33,197 bases of DNA from positions 1 through 33,197 of the forward strand of contig CAYNGH010000021.1 of the NCBI GenBank assembly GCA_964396845.1. Reading direction: 5' to 3'. Source of the DNA: CAYNGH01 sp964396845. Lineage in GTDB: Bacteria > Vulcanimicrobiota > JAJTBE01 > CAYNGH01. This document shows, in pieces, positions 16,260 through 24,782 of this stretch. The notes beneath the pieces are model-generated. The model saw only the letters and a program-made list of their open reading frames with translations, was not told where the DNA came from and made no database searches. The position numbers were made by a program, and so were the translations under genes. The first letter of the stretch is position 1; the number at the start of each line of letters is the position of its first letter.

Positions 16260-17204
16260 ATGGATTCTGTAAGAAGTGATATATGTATAAAAGCCGGTTA
16301 TAACAAAGGGCTTTCCATGAGATCCAGCCAGGTTGCCGGGGAAGAAGTTTCGGGAGTATCCGACAGTTTCAGCTTCGGAGAAAACGCTCCCATAGACAAT
16401 ATTAATCCTGCCCAGATAAAAAACACCGATGTTAAGGACTCCTCCACCATAATAAGTTCGATGAAATCTCTGGGCCTTGGCACTGCGGGGATTCTCTCGT
16501 CGGTTGCCTCCACCACCAGCCCTGTTGTAACATCCCTGGCAGGCTCCATCGTCAAGATGCTCATCGATGATGAAGCCGAGGAGATGATTGGCCAGGCCAT
16601 GGCAAAGGAAATCGAAAGCACAATGCCCATTTCCAAAGATCCAGCCCTCAATGCAAGGGTACAGAATCTGGGAGAAAAAATCGCCGCCAATTCATCCCGG
16701 CCCAATCTCAACTGGTCCTTCAAGGTGGTGGACGATGACGAGGTAAACGCCTTTGCCGGCCCCGGCGGAAAGATATATGTCAACAAGGGGCTTCTTGAAG
16801 CCATGCCCGAAGATGACCATCTGGCCTTTATTCTGGGACATGAAGTTGGGCATGTGGAGCACAGGGATTCCATAGATCGAATTGGAGTTCAATTTGCTCT
16901 GGGAATCGCCGCAGCAGTACTCAGCAAGACCCCTGGCAAGCTGGATGATGCCGTGGGCCTTGCCCTGGGGATGCTCTACGATGGAAGGGTCAGCCAGTCA
17001 GCAGAATACAAGGCTGACAAGGCCGGCGCCCGGCACATGCATAAACTGGGGTTTGACCCGGAAAGAGGAGCCGGCGCTTTGCGGGGACTTCTGGAAGAAG
17101 GCGCAAGGAAACCGGGGCTTCTGGAAAGACTGTTCTCCAGCCACCCGCCAACGGAAAGAAGGGCCCAGAGAGTCGAAGAATACGGGCGCAAGCTGAAAAA
17201 ATAA
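16260..17204 (+). CDS. M48-family zinc metalloprotease
   Basis: A 314-residue protease of the M48 (Ste24/HtpX/BepA-like) superfamily. The zinc site is HEVGH (His194, Glu195, His198) followed by VEHRDS, and the third ligand is Glu249 in SAEYKADKAGARHM. Other family marks are NAFAGPGGKIYVNKGLLEA and the C-terminal SSHPPTERRAQRVEE. Unlike most relatives it has no N-terminal signal peptide; the first 50 residues are Ser/Asp-rich, then GTAGILSSVASTTSPVVTSLAGSIVKML is only mildly hydrophobic, so it is probably cytoplasmic or loosely membrane-bound. ATG at 16260 has six-base spacing to GGAGG; the ATG at 16254 abuts it. Own promoter and terminator: a single-gene unit. Confidence 0.88.
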   Translation: MDSVRSDICIKAGYNKGLSMRSSQVAGEEVSGVSDSFSFGENAPIDNINPAQIKNTDVKDSSTIISSMKSLGLGTAGILSSVASTTSPVVTSLAGSIVKMLIDDEAEEMIGQAMAKEIESTMPISKDPALNARVQNLGEKIAANSSRPNLNWSFKVVDDDEVNAFAGPGGKIYVNKGLLEAMPEDDHLAFILGHEVGHVEHRDSIDRIGVQFALGIAAAVLSKTPGKLDDAVGLALGMLYDGRVSQSAEYKADKAGARHMHKLGFDPERGAGALRGLLEEGARKPGLLERLFSSHPPTERRAQRVEEYGRKLKK

Positions 17205-17213
17205 CAAGCATTC

Positions 17214-17238
17214 AAGAGAGGGCCATGTCCTCTCTTTT
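17214..17238 (+). terminator. Intrinsic terminator of the M48 protease gene
   Basis: Perfect 8-bp stem AAGAGAGG/CCTCTCTT with loop GCCATGT and a short T-tail. Confidence 0.85.
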
Positions 17239-17368
17239 GATTTCGGAGGAATCCCATGCTTATTTGATTTATGGCGGGAAGGGTTTTTCTGTTCTTTATA
17301 AAATTACAGACTATCGGAAAACAAAACAATATAGATTTTGACTTGCTTCCCTGGAGTAATTTTACAAT

Positions 17369-18271
17369 ATGAGCGACGACCTGATAAAAATGCCTGATGA
17401 TCCCATGGCAGCGGAAGAAGAAGCCTCGGCATCCATTTCCCAGGGTGAATCTGCCCCTGGGGAAGAGCCAAGGAAAAGGGAGATATATGACCCTCCCCTG
17501 GATGATGAGATCATTGGTGGCACAAAGGATGACCTTATTTACGATCGCCGTTCAATCCGGCGCAAGAGCCTTTCCTGCAACAAAGTTTTTGCCGGGGAGC
17601 TGGGAGAAGGGGATGACATTCTTCCCTTCTATGCATACATCGTTGACATAAGCGAAGCTGGTATGCGCCTGACCACCGATGTTTTCCTGCCGGTAAACGA
17701 TCCTTTCCATATTAACATTATCCTGGACGACAACAGCGAACTTGACAGCGATGTGGTTGTCCGGTGGAAACGGGAAATGCTGGGCGGAACAGTGATGGCA
17801 GGGATTCAATTTATCAACATGCCCCAGAAAACTCAAGGGGTTGTCCGCAACTTCATGAGCAGGCACCTGGCCGATGGAAAACGGAAATCCTTCCGTCTTA
17901 ACCGGGTTCTGGAAGTGGAAATCAATATCGAGGGTCAAAAGGACACTGTAAAGACCCTGACCATGGATCTTTCCACCCAGGGAATGAAAATCACTAACGA
18001 GTATGCTCTCCCCGAGGATAAAATCATCAACCTGCGGGTTCACCTGGAATTTGAAAAGAAACCTGTCAATATCCAGGCCCGGGTTCGCTGGCAGAAGGAA
18101 ACCACCTTTGGCAAGCATGTAATAGGGATGCAGTTCATAAACATGGGAGGGGCCGATGCCCTGCGGATCAACCGTTACATCGACCGTGTAGTTTCCGGAG
18201 AGATTGACGGAATGAAAGTATATAAAGAAGTCCCCATGGATGTTTTTGACAACCCCATCAAACGTTACTGA
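17369..18271 (+). CDS. Tandem PilZ-domain protein (probable cyclic-di-GMP receptor)
   Basis: A 300-residue cytoplasmic protein with an acidic, disordered N-terminus (about 1-55) and two PilZ modules. The first (about 58-160) has RRSIRR for the RxxxR arginines and DISEAGM for the D/NxSxxG motif; the second (about 167-275) has RKSFR and DLSTQGM. Both therefore keep the residues that bind cyclic-di-GMP in known PilZ domains. Each module ends with the same pattern, VRW(K/Q)... G(I/M)QFIN, showing that they arose by duplication. The ribosome binding site (GGAG) is rather far from the ATG. It lies between a metalloprotease and a cell-wall peptidase; whether it controls either is unknown. Confidence 0.85.
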   Translation: MSDDLIKMPDDPMAAEEEASASISQGESAPGEEPRKREIYDPPLDDEIIGGTKDDLIYDRRSIRRKSLSCNKVFAGELGEGDDILPFYAYIVDISEAGMRLTTDVFLPVNDPFHINIILDDNSELDSDVVVRWKREMLGGTVMAGIQFINMPQKTQGVVRNFMSRHLADGKRKSFRLNRVLEVEINIEGQKDTVKTLTMDLSTQGMKITNEYALPEDKIINLRVHLEFEKKPVNIQARVRWQKETTFGKHVIGMQFINMGGADALRINRYIDRVVSGEIDGMKVYKEVPMDVFDNPIKRY

Positions 18272-18370
18272 TGATTTTATAATCAGCCTGTTTCCAACTT
18301 TCCATTAAAAGCCTTGCATTAAAAGAGGCCAAAGTCAACTCCAGAATAAAATATATATTGGAGGTATCAT

Positions 18371-19591
18371 ATGTTAAAATTTTGGAAAACCACCCTGGCG
18401 ATTCTTCTCTGGGGAGCTATTCTTATGAGTGCTGTTATTTCTGCCAGCGCAAATGGCAACCCCCTGCATGCTTCAGTTATGGTCAATCCGGCAAGCAGTC
18501 CCATACCGGTGAAGGCGGAAGGCAAAATCAATCTTGTTTACGAAATTATGATTTCCAACCTGGGGTCAACTCCCTTGATCCTTACCGACATTGAAGCTTT
18601 CAGTGACGTTGATTGCAAGAACATGCTGGTTTTTTATGACAGCAACTGTTTCCCCCAGATGCTCAAGAGTTTCGAGAGAAAATCAAAAGAAGGCGATAAT
18701 ATTAACCCGGGCTTTCTGGATTGTGGAAAAACAATCGCAGCCTTCATCTGGGTTCAGGTTGAAGATATGGAATCGATCCCCCATGAGATTCATCACAGGC
18801 TCCACTTCACCGGAGAAGGATCAGAAGCCGACAGCAGAGCCGTTATAAAAGCCCAGCCCATGACAGTTGATCCAACACAAAAACCCGTGGTTATAAAATC
18901 TCCGGTAATGGGAGATGGATGGCTGGCTGCAGAAGGCCCGGTGAATATCAAAGACTATTCACACCACCGCTTTGGAATCATTGCCATGAATGGCAGGCCA
19001 TGGATTGCCCAGCGCTATGCCGTTGACTGGATCAAGTTCGGCGATGACGGAAAACTGTACAAAGACGATCCCAACATCAATGAAAACTATTATTGTTACG
19101 GGGAAAATCTCCACGCCGTCGCCGACGGGACAGTGGTGGAAGCAAAGGACGGAATCCCGGAAAATATTCCTCTGGCAAAAGAAATGGCAGTCCCCATAAC
19201 CATGGAAACCCTCTGTGGCAATTATGTTTTTTTGGACATCGGCGGCGGTTATTATGCCCTTTATGCCCATATGATCCCCGGCTCCCTGAGGGTCAAGGCA
19301 GGGGATCGGGTAAAGGCAGGCCAGGTTCTGGGACAGCTGGGCAACTCCGGCAATTCCACCGGCCCTCATCTTCACTTTCACATCAGCAAAAAGCCGGAGG
19401 GCAATTTGCTGGCCAGTGAAGGGGTCCCCTTCGTGATGGAGTCTTATTATTACCGGGGCCTGTTGCCGATTCCCATTGAAACCGATGATGAAGAAATCGG
19501 CATTGACGATATGACCTGGAATACAGAACCGGTAAAACAAGAGATAAATAATGAGATGCCTCTGGGGTATTATATCTATTCCTTCGAATAA
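18371..19591 (+). CDS. Exported M23-family (LytM-type) peptidase
   Basis: A 406-residue exported zinc endopeptidase, probably acting on peptidoglycan cross-links. The N-terminus is a signal peptide (MLKFWKT, a long hydrophobic core, SASANG). Residues about 30-175 form a beta-rich domain of unknown role. The catalytic domain carries His198/199 and Asp219 (SHHRFG... QRYAVDW), the first zinc ligands, and HLHFH (His333, 335, 337) in GNSTGPHLHFHI. LHAVADGTVVEAKDG and YALYAHMIPGSLRVKAGDRVKAGQVLGQLGNSG are standard M23 signatures, so the enzyme should be active. TTGGAGG precedes the ATG at good spacing. A terminator follows about 40 bases after the stop. Confidence 0.9.
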   Translation: MLKFWKTTLAILLWGAILMSAVISASANGNPLHASVMVNPASSPIPVKAEGKINLVYEIMISNLGSTPLILTDIEAFSDVDCKNMLVFYDSNCFPQMLKSFERKSKEGDNINPGFLDCGKTIAAFIWVQVEDMESIPHEIHHRLHFTGEGSEADSRAVIKAQPMTVDPTQKPVVIKSPVMGDGWLAAEGPVNIKDYSHHRFGIIAMNGRPWIAQRYAVDWIKFGDDGKLYKDDPNINENYYCYGENLHAVADGTVVEAKDGIPENIPLAKEMAVPITMETLCGNYVFLDIGGGYYALYAHMIPGSLRVKAGDRVKAGQVLGQLGNSGNSTGPHLHFHISKKPEGNLLASEGVPFVMESYYYRGLLPIPIETDDEEIGIDDMTWNTEPVKQEINNEMPLGYYIYSFE

Positions 19592-19632
19592 ACTCTGTCA
19601 ATTCCAAGGGAAAATATATAGCCCCCTTATAA

Positions 19633-19657
19633 ATGCCCGGTTTTTCCGGGTATTTTC
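19633..19657 (+). terminator. Intrinsic terminator after the M23 peptidase
   Basis: 8-bp stem ATGCCCGG/CCGGGTAT (one G-U pair) with loop TTTTT, followed by TTTTCC. The T-tail is short. Confidence 0.7.
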
Positions 19658-19765
19658 CTGCCGGCTCCCCGGGGAGTTACCATTTTGCCCCGACACACCG
19701 GGAGAAGGAGATCCCGGCTGCCCGCCGTAAGTGATCACAGAACCTGCTCACAGGTCAGGACAATA
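19658..19765 (+). promoter_or_regulatory. Structured leader of unknown type upstream of the VOC gene
   Basis: Two strong hairpins lie in this GC-rich block: the palindrome CTCCCCGGGGAG (19665-19676) and CCGGGA-8-TCCCGG (19698-19717). The segment GGCTGCCCGCCGTAAGTG and a later GGTCAGGACAA loosely recall parts of cobalamin riboswitches, but the ACT of the core CGCnACTGT is missing and the canonical GCCACTG is absent, so I do not call it one. It may be an unknown cis-acting RNA or a degenerate element. Confidence 0.3.
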
Positions 19766-19819
19766 TAAAGACAACCATATCAAAGAGAATATTCAACCGC
19801 ATATATATGGGAGGATGTT

Positions 19820-20176
19820 ATGTTAAGGAATAACCCAGTGGAATTAATCGGAATCAATGTATCGAATTTTGAAACCAGCCTGATTTTTTATCGGGATACC
19901 CTGGGCCTGGAAGCTGCCTGGATCAACGACGAGAAATCCACCGCAGCTTTTAACGCTGGGAACCTTTATCTGCTCATCCGGGAGAATCCCCGGGAGGCTT
20001 CCTCGGGAGGCGCCAGGATTTATTTTACTGTGGAACGGATTAGATCCATGCGATCCCGGTTGCATGATTCTGGAGTTTCAGTGTCAGCCCTGATCAATGA
20101 TGCCCAGGGAGAATCTTTCGATTTTTCTGACCCCGACGGCAACCGGCTGGGGCTTTTTGAACCGTCAAAAGATTAA
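19820..20176 (+). CDS. Single-module VOC family protein
   Basis: A 118-residue VOC/glyoxalase-fold protein. The start VELIGINVSNFETSLIFYRDTLGLEA is the first half-module, with the usual FYRDTLGL helix but without the metal-binding His at the first strand (Gly-Ile-Asn in its place). The second half runs from ARIYFTVERIRSMRSRLHDSGV to ESFDFSDPDGNRLGLFEP, with the typical DPDGN turn and the final Glu ligand. Missing the first ligand suggests a binding rather than enzymatic role, or a non-canonical metal site. GGGAGGA lies five bases before the ATG. It is preceded by a structured leader. Substrate unknown. Confidence 0.82.
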   Translation: MLRNNPVELIGINVSNFETSLIFYRDTLGLEAAWINDEKSTAAFNAGNLYLLIRENPREASSGGARIYFTVERIRSMRSRLHDSGVSVSALINDAQGESFDFSDPDGNRLGLFEPSKD

Positions 20177-20265
20177 GCCCCGTCAACAATTAAAAGCCCC
20201 CGGGCAACTTTTACCAGAAATAGAAAGGAGTTGGGCAGGGGCCGGCAAAGTTTACCTGAGTGTCA

Positions 20266-20282
20266 TTAACATTAATTGTTAA
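20266..20282. promoter_or_regulatory. Inverted repeat, possible operator ahead of the dehydrogenase
   Basis: Perfect inverted repeat TTAACA-TTAAT-TGTTAA, 100 bases upstream of the dehydrogenase start. The half-site recalls those of CRP/FNR-superfamily regulators, but the regulator is not identifiable. Confidence 0.4.
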
Positions 20283-20381
20283 AATTGGCATCAAAGGAGG
20301 TTGATGGTATTTGCTTGAGCAATCCATACAATCCGGCATTTCCAAAAACAATCCAATACCAGCACAAGGAGGTTTATTAAT

Positions 20382-21962
20382 TTGACTACAGCAGTTTCAA
20401 AAGAGTTCAAGAACATGGTTTATCTTAACTTCACCGATGGTGAGGTTCGGTCTAAAATGGAAGAAGCCATCAAGAAAGTCCGGGAAGACTTTGGCAAGGA
20501 ATATCCCATAATCATTGACGGCAAGAAAGTATATTGCGACAAGAAAATAAATTCCTACAACCCCGGCAACAAAACCGAGGTTATCGGAGTTTTCCAGAAG
20601 GCTGATGTCCAAATAGCTGAACAGGCCATGCAGTCGGCTTTAAAGGCCTTCAAGACCTGGCAGTTCGTTGACTATAAAAAACGGGCGGAGTACCTGCAGA
20701 AAGCTGCGGACATAATGCGGGAACGCCGTTATGAACTTAACGCTATTATGGTTGTGGAAGTGGGGAAAAACTGGATCGAAGCCGATGCAGACACCTGCGA
20801 GGCCATCGACTTTCTGGAGTACTATGCCCTGCAGATGCTGGAATACGGCAGGGAAATCCCTCTGACCCCTTATGATGACGAGTCCAACCATGCCTTTTAT
20901 ATTCCTCTGGGAGTTGGCGCCATCATTCCACCATGGAATTTCCCCTGCGCCATCCTGACAGGGATGTCCTCAGCGGCCATAGTATCAGGGAACACCATTG
21001 TCCTGAAACCCGCCTCGGATTCTCCCCTTATCGGATACAAAGTGGCAGAGATATTCGAAGAAGTGGGACTTCCCCCGGGAGTGCTCAATTTTGTCACCGG
21101 CCCGGGGAGTTCCGTGGGCAATTACCTGGTGGAGCATCCCAAAACCCGTTTCATTTCCTTTACCGGATCAATGGAAGTAGGCCTGGGGATTTATGAAAAA
21201 GCCGGCAAGGTTGTCCCTGGACAGATTTGGCTGAAACGATCCATCATCGAGATGGGAGGGAAAGACGCCATCATCGTTGACAGCGAGGCAGATGTGGATT
21301 CCGCTGTAGATGGCGTGGTATCGGGAGCCTTCGGTTTCCAGGGGCAGAAATGCTCCGCCTGTAGCCGTGCCATTGTGGACGAAAAGGTATATGATGAATT
21401 TGTAAGTAAGCTGAAGACAAAGGCAGAAAAAGTCCGGGTGGGTGATATGACCGATTATGCCAATTATTATGGCATGGGGCCTGTCATCAACAAGGGCTCA
21501 TATGACAAATGCCTGGAATATATCAAAATCGGCCATCGGGATGGAAAGCTCCTGGTAGGTGGAACTGGGGATGATTCCAAGGGTTATTTTATCCAGCCCA
21601 CCATTTTCATCGATATTCTGCCGGGCACTCCCATGGAGCAGGAAGAGATATTCGGCCCCATCCTTGCGGTGACAAAAGCCCGTGACTATGACCATGCCCT
21701 TGAAATCGCCAACGGCACACCTTATGGCCTGACCGGGGCAGTTTACACGAAGAACATCAAGAAACGGGATCGGGCAATCCGGGAATTCCATGTTGGAAAC
21801 CTTTATTTCAACAGGAAATGCACCGGCTCCATAGTAAATGTCCATCCTTTCGGCGGGTTCAATATGTCAGGCACCGATGCAAAGGCAGGTAGCAAGGATT
21901 ATTTGCTGCTCCATATGCAGATGAAATCCTGGACTATGATTAATAACTCATTTAACCAGTAG
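20382..21962 (+). CDS. rocA: L-glutamate gamma-semialdehyde dehydrogenase (1-pyrroline-5-carboxylate dehydrogenase)
   Basis: NAD(P)-dependent aldehyde dehydrogenase of the RocA/PruA type, oxidising glutamate 5-semialdehyde to glutamate in proline, arginine or ornithine breakdown. 526 residues is the usual length. The catalytic Cys324 lies in GFQGQKCSACSRAI and the general base Glu290 in IEMGGKDAIIV; IIPPWNFPCAILTGM and FTGSMEVG are the nucleotide-binding segments. The N-terminal extension with GKEYPIIIDGKKV is typical of this subfamily rather than of general aldehyde dehydrogenases. Translation starts at TTG, supported by AAGGAGG at eight bases. No proline dehydrogenase is fused or adjacent, so the semialdehyde source lies elsewhere. 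A strong terminator follows directly. Confidence 0.9.
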   Translation: MTTAVSKEFKNMVYLNFTDGEVRSKMEEAIKKVREDFGKEYPIIIDGKKVYCDKKINSYNPGNKTEVIGVFQKADVQIAEQAMQSALKAFKTWQFVDYKKRAEYLQKAADIMRERRYELNAIMVVEVGKNWIEADADTCEAIDFLEYYALQMLEYGREIPLTPYDDESNHAFYIPLGVGAIIPPWNFPCAILTGMSSAAIVSGNTIVLKPASDSPLIGYKVAEIFEEVGLPPGVLNFVTGPGSSVGNYLVEHPKTRFISFTGSMEVGLGIYEKAGKVVPGQIWLKRSIIEMGGKDAIIVDSEADVDSAVDGVVSGAFGFQGQKCSACSRAIVDEKVYDEFVSKLKTKAEKVRVGDMTDYANYYGMGPVINKGSYDKCLEYIKIGHRDGKLLVGGTGDDSKGYFIQPTIFIDILPGTPMEQEEIFGPILAVTKARDYDHALEIANGTPYGLTGAVYTKNIKKRDRAIREFHVGNLYFNRKCTGSIVNVHPFGGFNMSGTDAKAGSKDYLLLHMQMKSWTMINNSFNQ

Positions 21963-21978
21963 CTATATCCCGGATTTG

Positions 21979-22011
21979 CAAAAGAGGAGGCCTTGGCCTC
22001 CTCTTTTTTTG
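21979..22011 (+). terminator. Strong intrinsic terminator of the dehydrogenase gene
   Basis: Perfect 12-bp stem AAAGAGGAGGCC/GGCCTCCTCTTT with a two-base TT loop nominally (a four-base loop in practice) and a T-run. On the minus strand the tail is short, but it may also catch transcripts from the histidine kinase gene. Confidence 0.93.
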
Positions 22012-22184
22012 CTTTGTATGATCTGATAAAAATTCATCGAAGAAGACAGTTGTTTCCATTCTATTTGTGGCCAGATATTTTTCGATGATATTTGGGTTTT
22101 CTAAAAACACCAATCTATCTAAGCTCAAACCTGAGTAACTTCTTTATTGCATTACTGCTTCCTGGCAACTGTCATATTTGCAAA

Positions 22185-24782
22185 TCACTCCTGGTCTTCA
22201 TGCACCAGTTTATCCAGGTGGCTGATAAGCTCGTTGGCCGAGAGAACTTCATCGGGATAAGTGATGGAAGTCAGCTCCACGTCAGGAGGATCCTTGAGTA
22301 CCGAGGTTTTCATTTCCCGGACACTTTCGGATATTCGCTCTATCAGCGGAGGTGCCTTTTTGATGTCCACCTGACTTATAATGATTATGGTTTCATTGTC
22401 ATACAACCGCCAGACCACATCCCTGGGATCTCTTATGGTGGACTTGACGGTTTTTTCCAGGTCTTTTAACAACTGAACAAATCGGACATCAGGAAGCATC
22501 TGTTTGAGTTCATCTGCCTCCGCCAGGGACAGGGTGATAACTGTAAGACTGGCCAGGGTCTGCTTGGCCTTGTCAATCTTGTCGGCCAGCATTGTCCGCA
22601 GAATGGACCAGCTCCGGCCATACTGAGGCAGGTTGAAGGCAAAGCGGGATCCGGTGCCTTCCTTGCTGGTGACCCATATCATCCCCCGATGAAGATCGAT
22701 AATCTGCTTCACCTTGGGCAGGCCAAGGCCCATACCGCCTTCTTCCTTGAGTTTATCGGGGACTTCCGTAGGAGGACGGAATATGTTCTGCAATTTCTCC
22801 TGGGGTATTCCAGGCCCGGTATTGGTGATGCTGATGAGAACCTGATCCACCGTGGGATCCACATCGTGAATGACTTCATCGGGGAAGAATTCGGAGCCTT
22901 TGCTCTTTATCCATAGCTTGGGAATCAGGTTGGCCTTCAGGGTTATGGTGCCCTTATCCGGAGTATATTTGATAGCGTTTCCCACCAGCTCCTTGAAGGC
23001 GATGCGCATTTTTTCCCGATCGCCGGTGATCTCAGGCATCTCCTTGGGGACATCCCATTTCAGGGACAGCATCTTTTCCTTGGCATCCTCCTGATATTCC
23101 CACAGGACATCCTTGAGCACCTCGATGAGGAAAAACTCCTCGGGGTTGTAATCCACCTTGCCCAGCTGAGCCTTGGAGAAATCCAGCACTTCATCAATGG
23201 CTTTGGAAAGATAACGAGTTTTCTGAGAAATAAACCGGAAGGCCTCGCTGACTTGCTCCTGAGTCATGCTGGAGCTTTTCTCCTCGGACATGTGGGCTAT
23301 GGACTTGAGAATATTCAAGGGATTCCGCATTTCATGGCCCAGGTTCAGATAAAACTTACGTAACCTCTGGTTTTCATCGGTTAATTCTTCGATATTCTTG
23401 TTGAGCTGAGTTACCAGCCGGGAATTCTCCAGCACCGGCCCAAGGAGTTGAGAAATCTTTTCAATCTCCTTGACCAGATCAGGTGTATATGTGCCGACTT
23501 TTTTGGAACCGATGGAAAGAGCCCCGACAAAACGTTTGTCACTGTAAAGAGGGGCAATGACCCGGCTGTGAATTCCATTATGAGCATACAGTTCGTCCTC
23601 GGTGAAGGGTTTTGTCTTGGTCAGGTCTTCTTCCACCCAGCTTTTCCAGTTTTCCTTCACCCAGAATATCCCCGACCCATTCACCGGTATCACCGATCTT
23701 TTCAGGGTATGAATGTCGTCGGACGCCTCGGCAGAATACATCAGATAAGCATTCTGCTCCATATCAAACACAGAAACTGCTCCCCAGTCCATGGGGACAA
23801 GGTCCTTGACAGTTTCCAGAAAATTCCGGCACAGGTCCTTGAACCGGCTCACCTTCAGCAGGCTGGTGTATATGCGGTTTTCAACCCCCAGCTGTCGGGA
23901 GCTTTCCCCGGTCTTCTGGATTTTTTCATCAGAACTGATAATACTGCTGGCCACAAATCCAGCCAGCTTCATTACAATCTCCTGCCCCTCAGTGAGCTTT
24001 TCCCCTTCATTGATGGGAAACAAAACCAGGGCGAAGGGATCATCGGGGGTGACCACAGGAAGCACTGCCAGGCTGGATATCTTGTTTTTTCTGGCCCAGT
24101 TGCGGGTAGTATCCCTCAGGTTCTTCTGGGTGGGGACATCCTCGACGACTTGAATTTCTCCCTTGGATAAAATCTCGTTGAAGCGGTTCTTGCGATCCTT
24201 GAGGATGATGTTCTTCAGGGGGCCGTCCTCGCCGGAGATTTCGTTCTCTCTGTTGAGCATGGCCGCTGCGGAATCTTTAACAAAGATAAAATGCCGTTCA
24301 AACCCGCAGGTTTTCTTTACCTGGTCAATAATGGCAAAGACCCTCTCTCTGGATTCAGCATCTCTGGTGAAGGATTCATAAATCTCCCGGCAAGCCTTCA
24401 GATCATCCTGATGAAGACTCCTGGTCCGGTTCACCTGGGATAGCAGTTCATTCATCTTGTCCACGGTGGATTTGAGGTTTTCATTCACCTTTCTGATCTC
24501 TTCAGGAGCATCGTCAAGGGGAGGAAGCTCGCCGGATTCTCCCTGACTGAGTATTTCGGTATTACGAATCAGTTTGTCCACATGCCTTTTCAGTTCAGTT
24601 TTCAGGTTGCCGGACTTTATCACTGCAACCACAACACCAACTGCCCCGGCAATGAGAGGGAGATATGCAGCGGGCCCTGGAATCTTCATTGCTGTTGCTA
24701 TCCCCGTAAGAACAGCTCCTGCAAGAAATATCAGAACTGCTGTCAAGTTATAAGACTTAGAAATCAACCCGTCTAACTTCAA
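22185..24782 (-). CDS. GAF-domain sensor histidine kinase with a degenerate C-terminal GGDEF-like domain
   Basis: An 865-residue membrane-anchored kinase. Two helices near the N-terminus (about 12-55) are followed by a coiled coil (about 60-130), two GAF-like sensor domains (about 135-280 and 300-450), then the kinase core: phospho-acceptor His483 in NLGHEMRNPLN, N-box ELVGNAIKYTP, G1 box TNTGPGIP (Thr-Asn instead of the usual Asp) and G2 GGMGLGLPKVKQ. The last 135 residues are not a receiver but look like a GGDEF fold: RDPRDVVWRLYDNETIIIIS has the shape of RxxDxVxRxGGDEF with the signature replaced by LYDNE (Asp795), and ITYPDEVLSANELISHLDK resembles the closing strand and helix. It should thus lack cyclase activity. 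The TTG start follows AGGA; no other in-frame start lies upstream. No response regulator is adjacent. Confidence 0.85.
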   Translation of the reverse strand: MKLDGLISKSYNLTAVLIFLAGAVLTGIATAMKIPGPAAYLPLIAGAVGVVVAVIKSGNLKTELKRHVDKLIRNTEILSQGESGELPPLDDAPEEIRKVNENLKSTVDKMNELLSQVNRTRSLHQDDLKACREIYESFTRDAESRERVFAIIDQVKKTCGFERHFIFVKDSAAAMLNRENEISGEDGPLKNIILKDRKNRFNEILSKGEIQVVEDVPTQKNLRDTTRNWARKNKISSLAVLPVVTPDDPFALVLFPINEGEKLTEGQEIVMKLAGFVASSIISSDEKIQKTGESSRQLGVENRIYTSLLKVSRFKDLCRNFLETVKDLVPMDWGAVSVFDMEQNAYLMYSAEASDDIHTLKRSVIPVNGSGIFWVKENWKSWVEEDLTKTKPFTEDELYAHNGIHSRVIAPLYSDKRFVGALSIGSKKVGTYTPDLVKEIEKISQLLGPVLENSRLVTQLNKNIEELTDENQRLRKFYLNLGHEMRNPLNILKSIAHMSEEKSSSMTQEQVSEAFRFISQKTRYLSKAIDEVLDFSKAQLGKVDYNPEEFFLIEVLKDVLWEYQEDAKEKMLSLKWDVPKEMPEITGDREKMRIAFKELVGNAIKYTPDKGTITLKANLIPKLWIKSKGSEFFPDEVIHDVDPTVDQVLISITNTGPGIPQEKLQNIFRPPTEVPDKLKEEGGMGLGLPKVKQIIDLHRGMIWVTSKEGTGSRFAFNLPQYGRSWSILRTMLADKIDKAKQTLASLTVITLSLAEADELKQMLPDVRFVQLLKDLEKTVKSTIRDPRDVVWRLYDNETIIIISQVDIKKAPPLIERISESVREMKTSVLKDPPDVELTSITYPDEVLSANELISHLDKLVHEDQE

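Noticed and set aside
17247..17267. CGGAGG followed by ATG-CTT-ATT-TGA as a tiny gene
   Set aside because: Three codons with no conservation evidence; most likely chance.
17335..17368. TTGACT...TACAAT as a promoter for the PilZ gene
   Set aside because: The spacer would be 19 bases and the -10 would touch the start codon, leaving no leader.
19658..19765. Calling the VOC leader a cobalamin riboswitch
   Set aside because: Essential core bases and the GCCACTG element are missing; the likeness is only partial.
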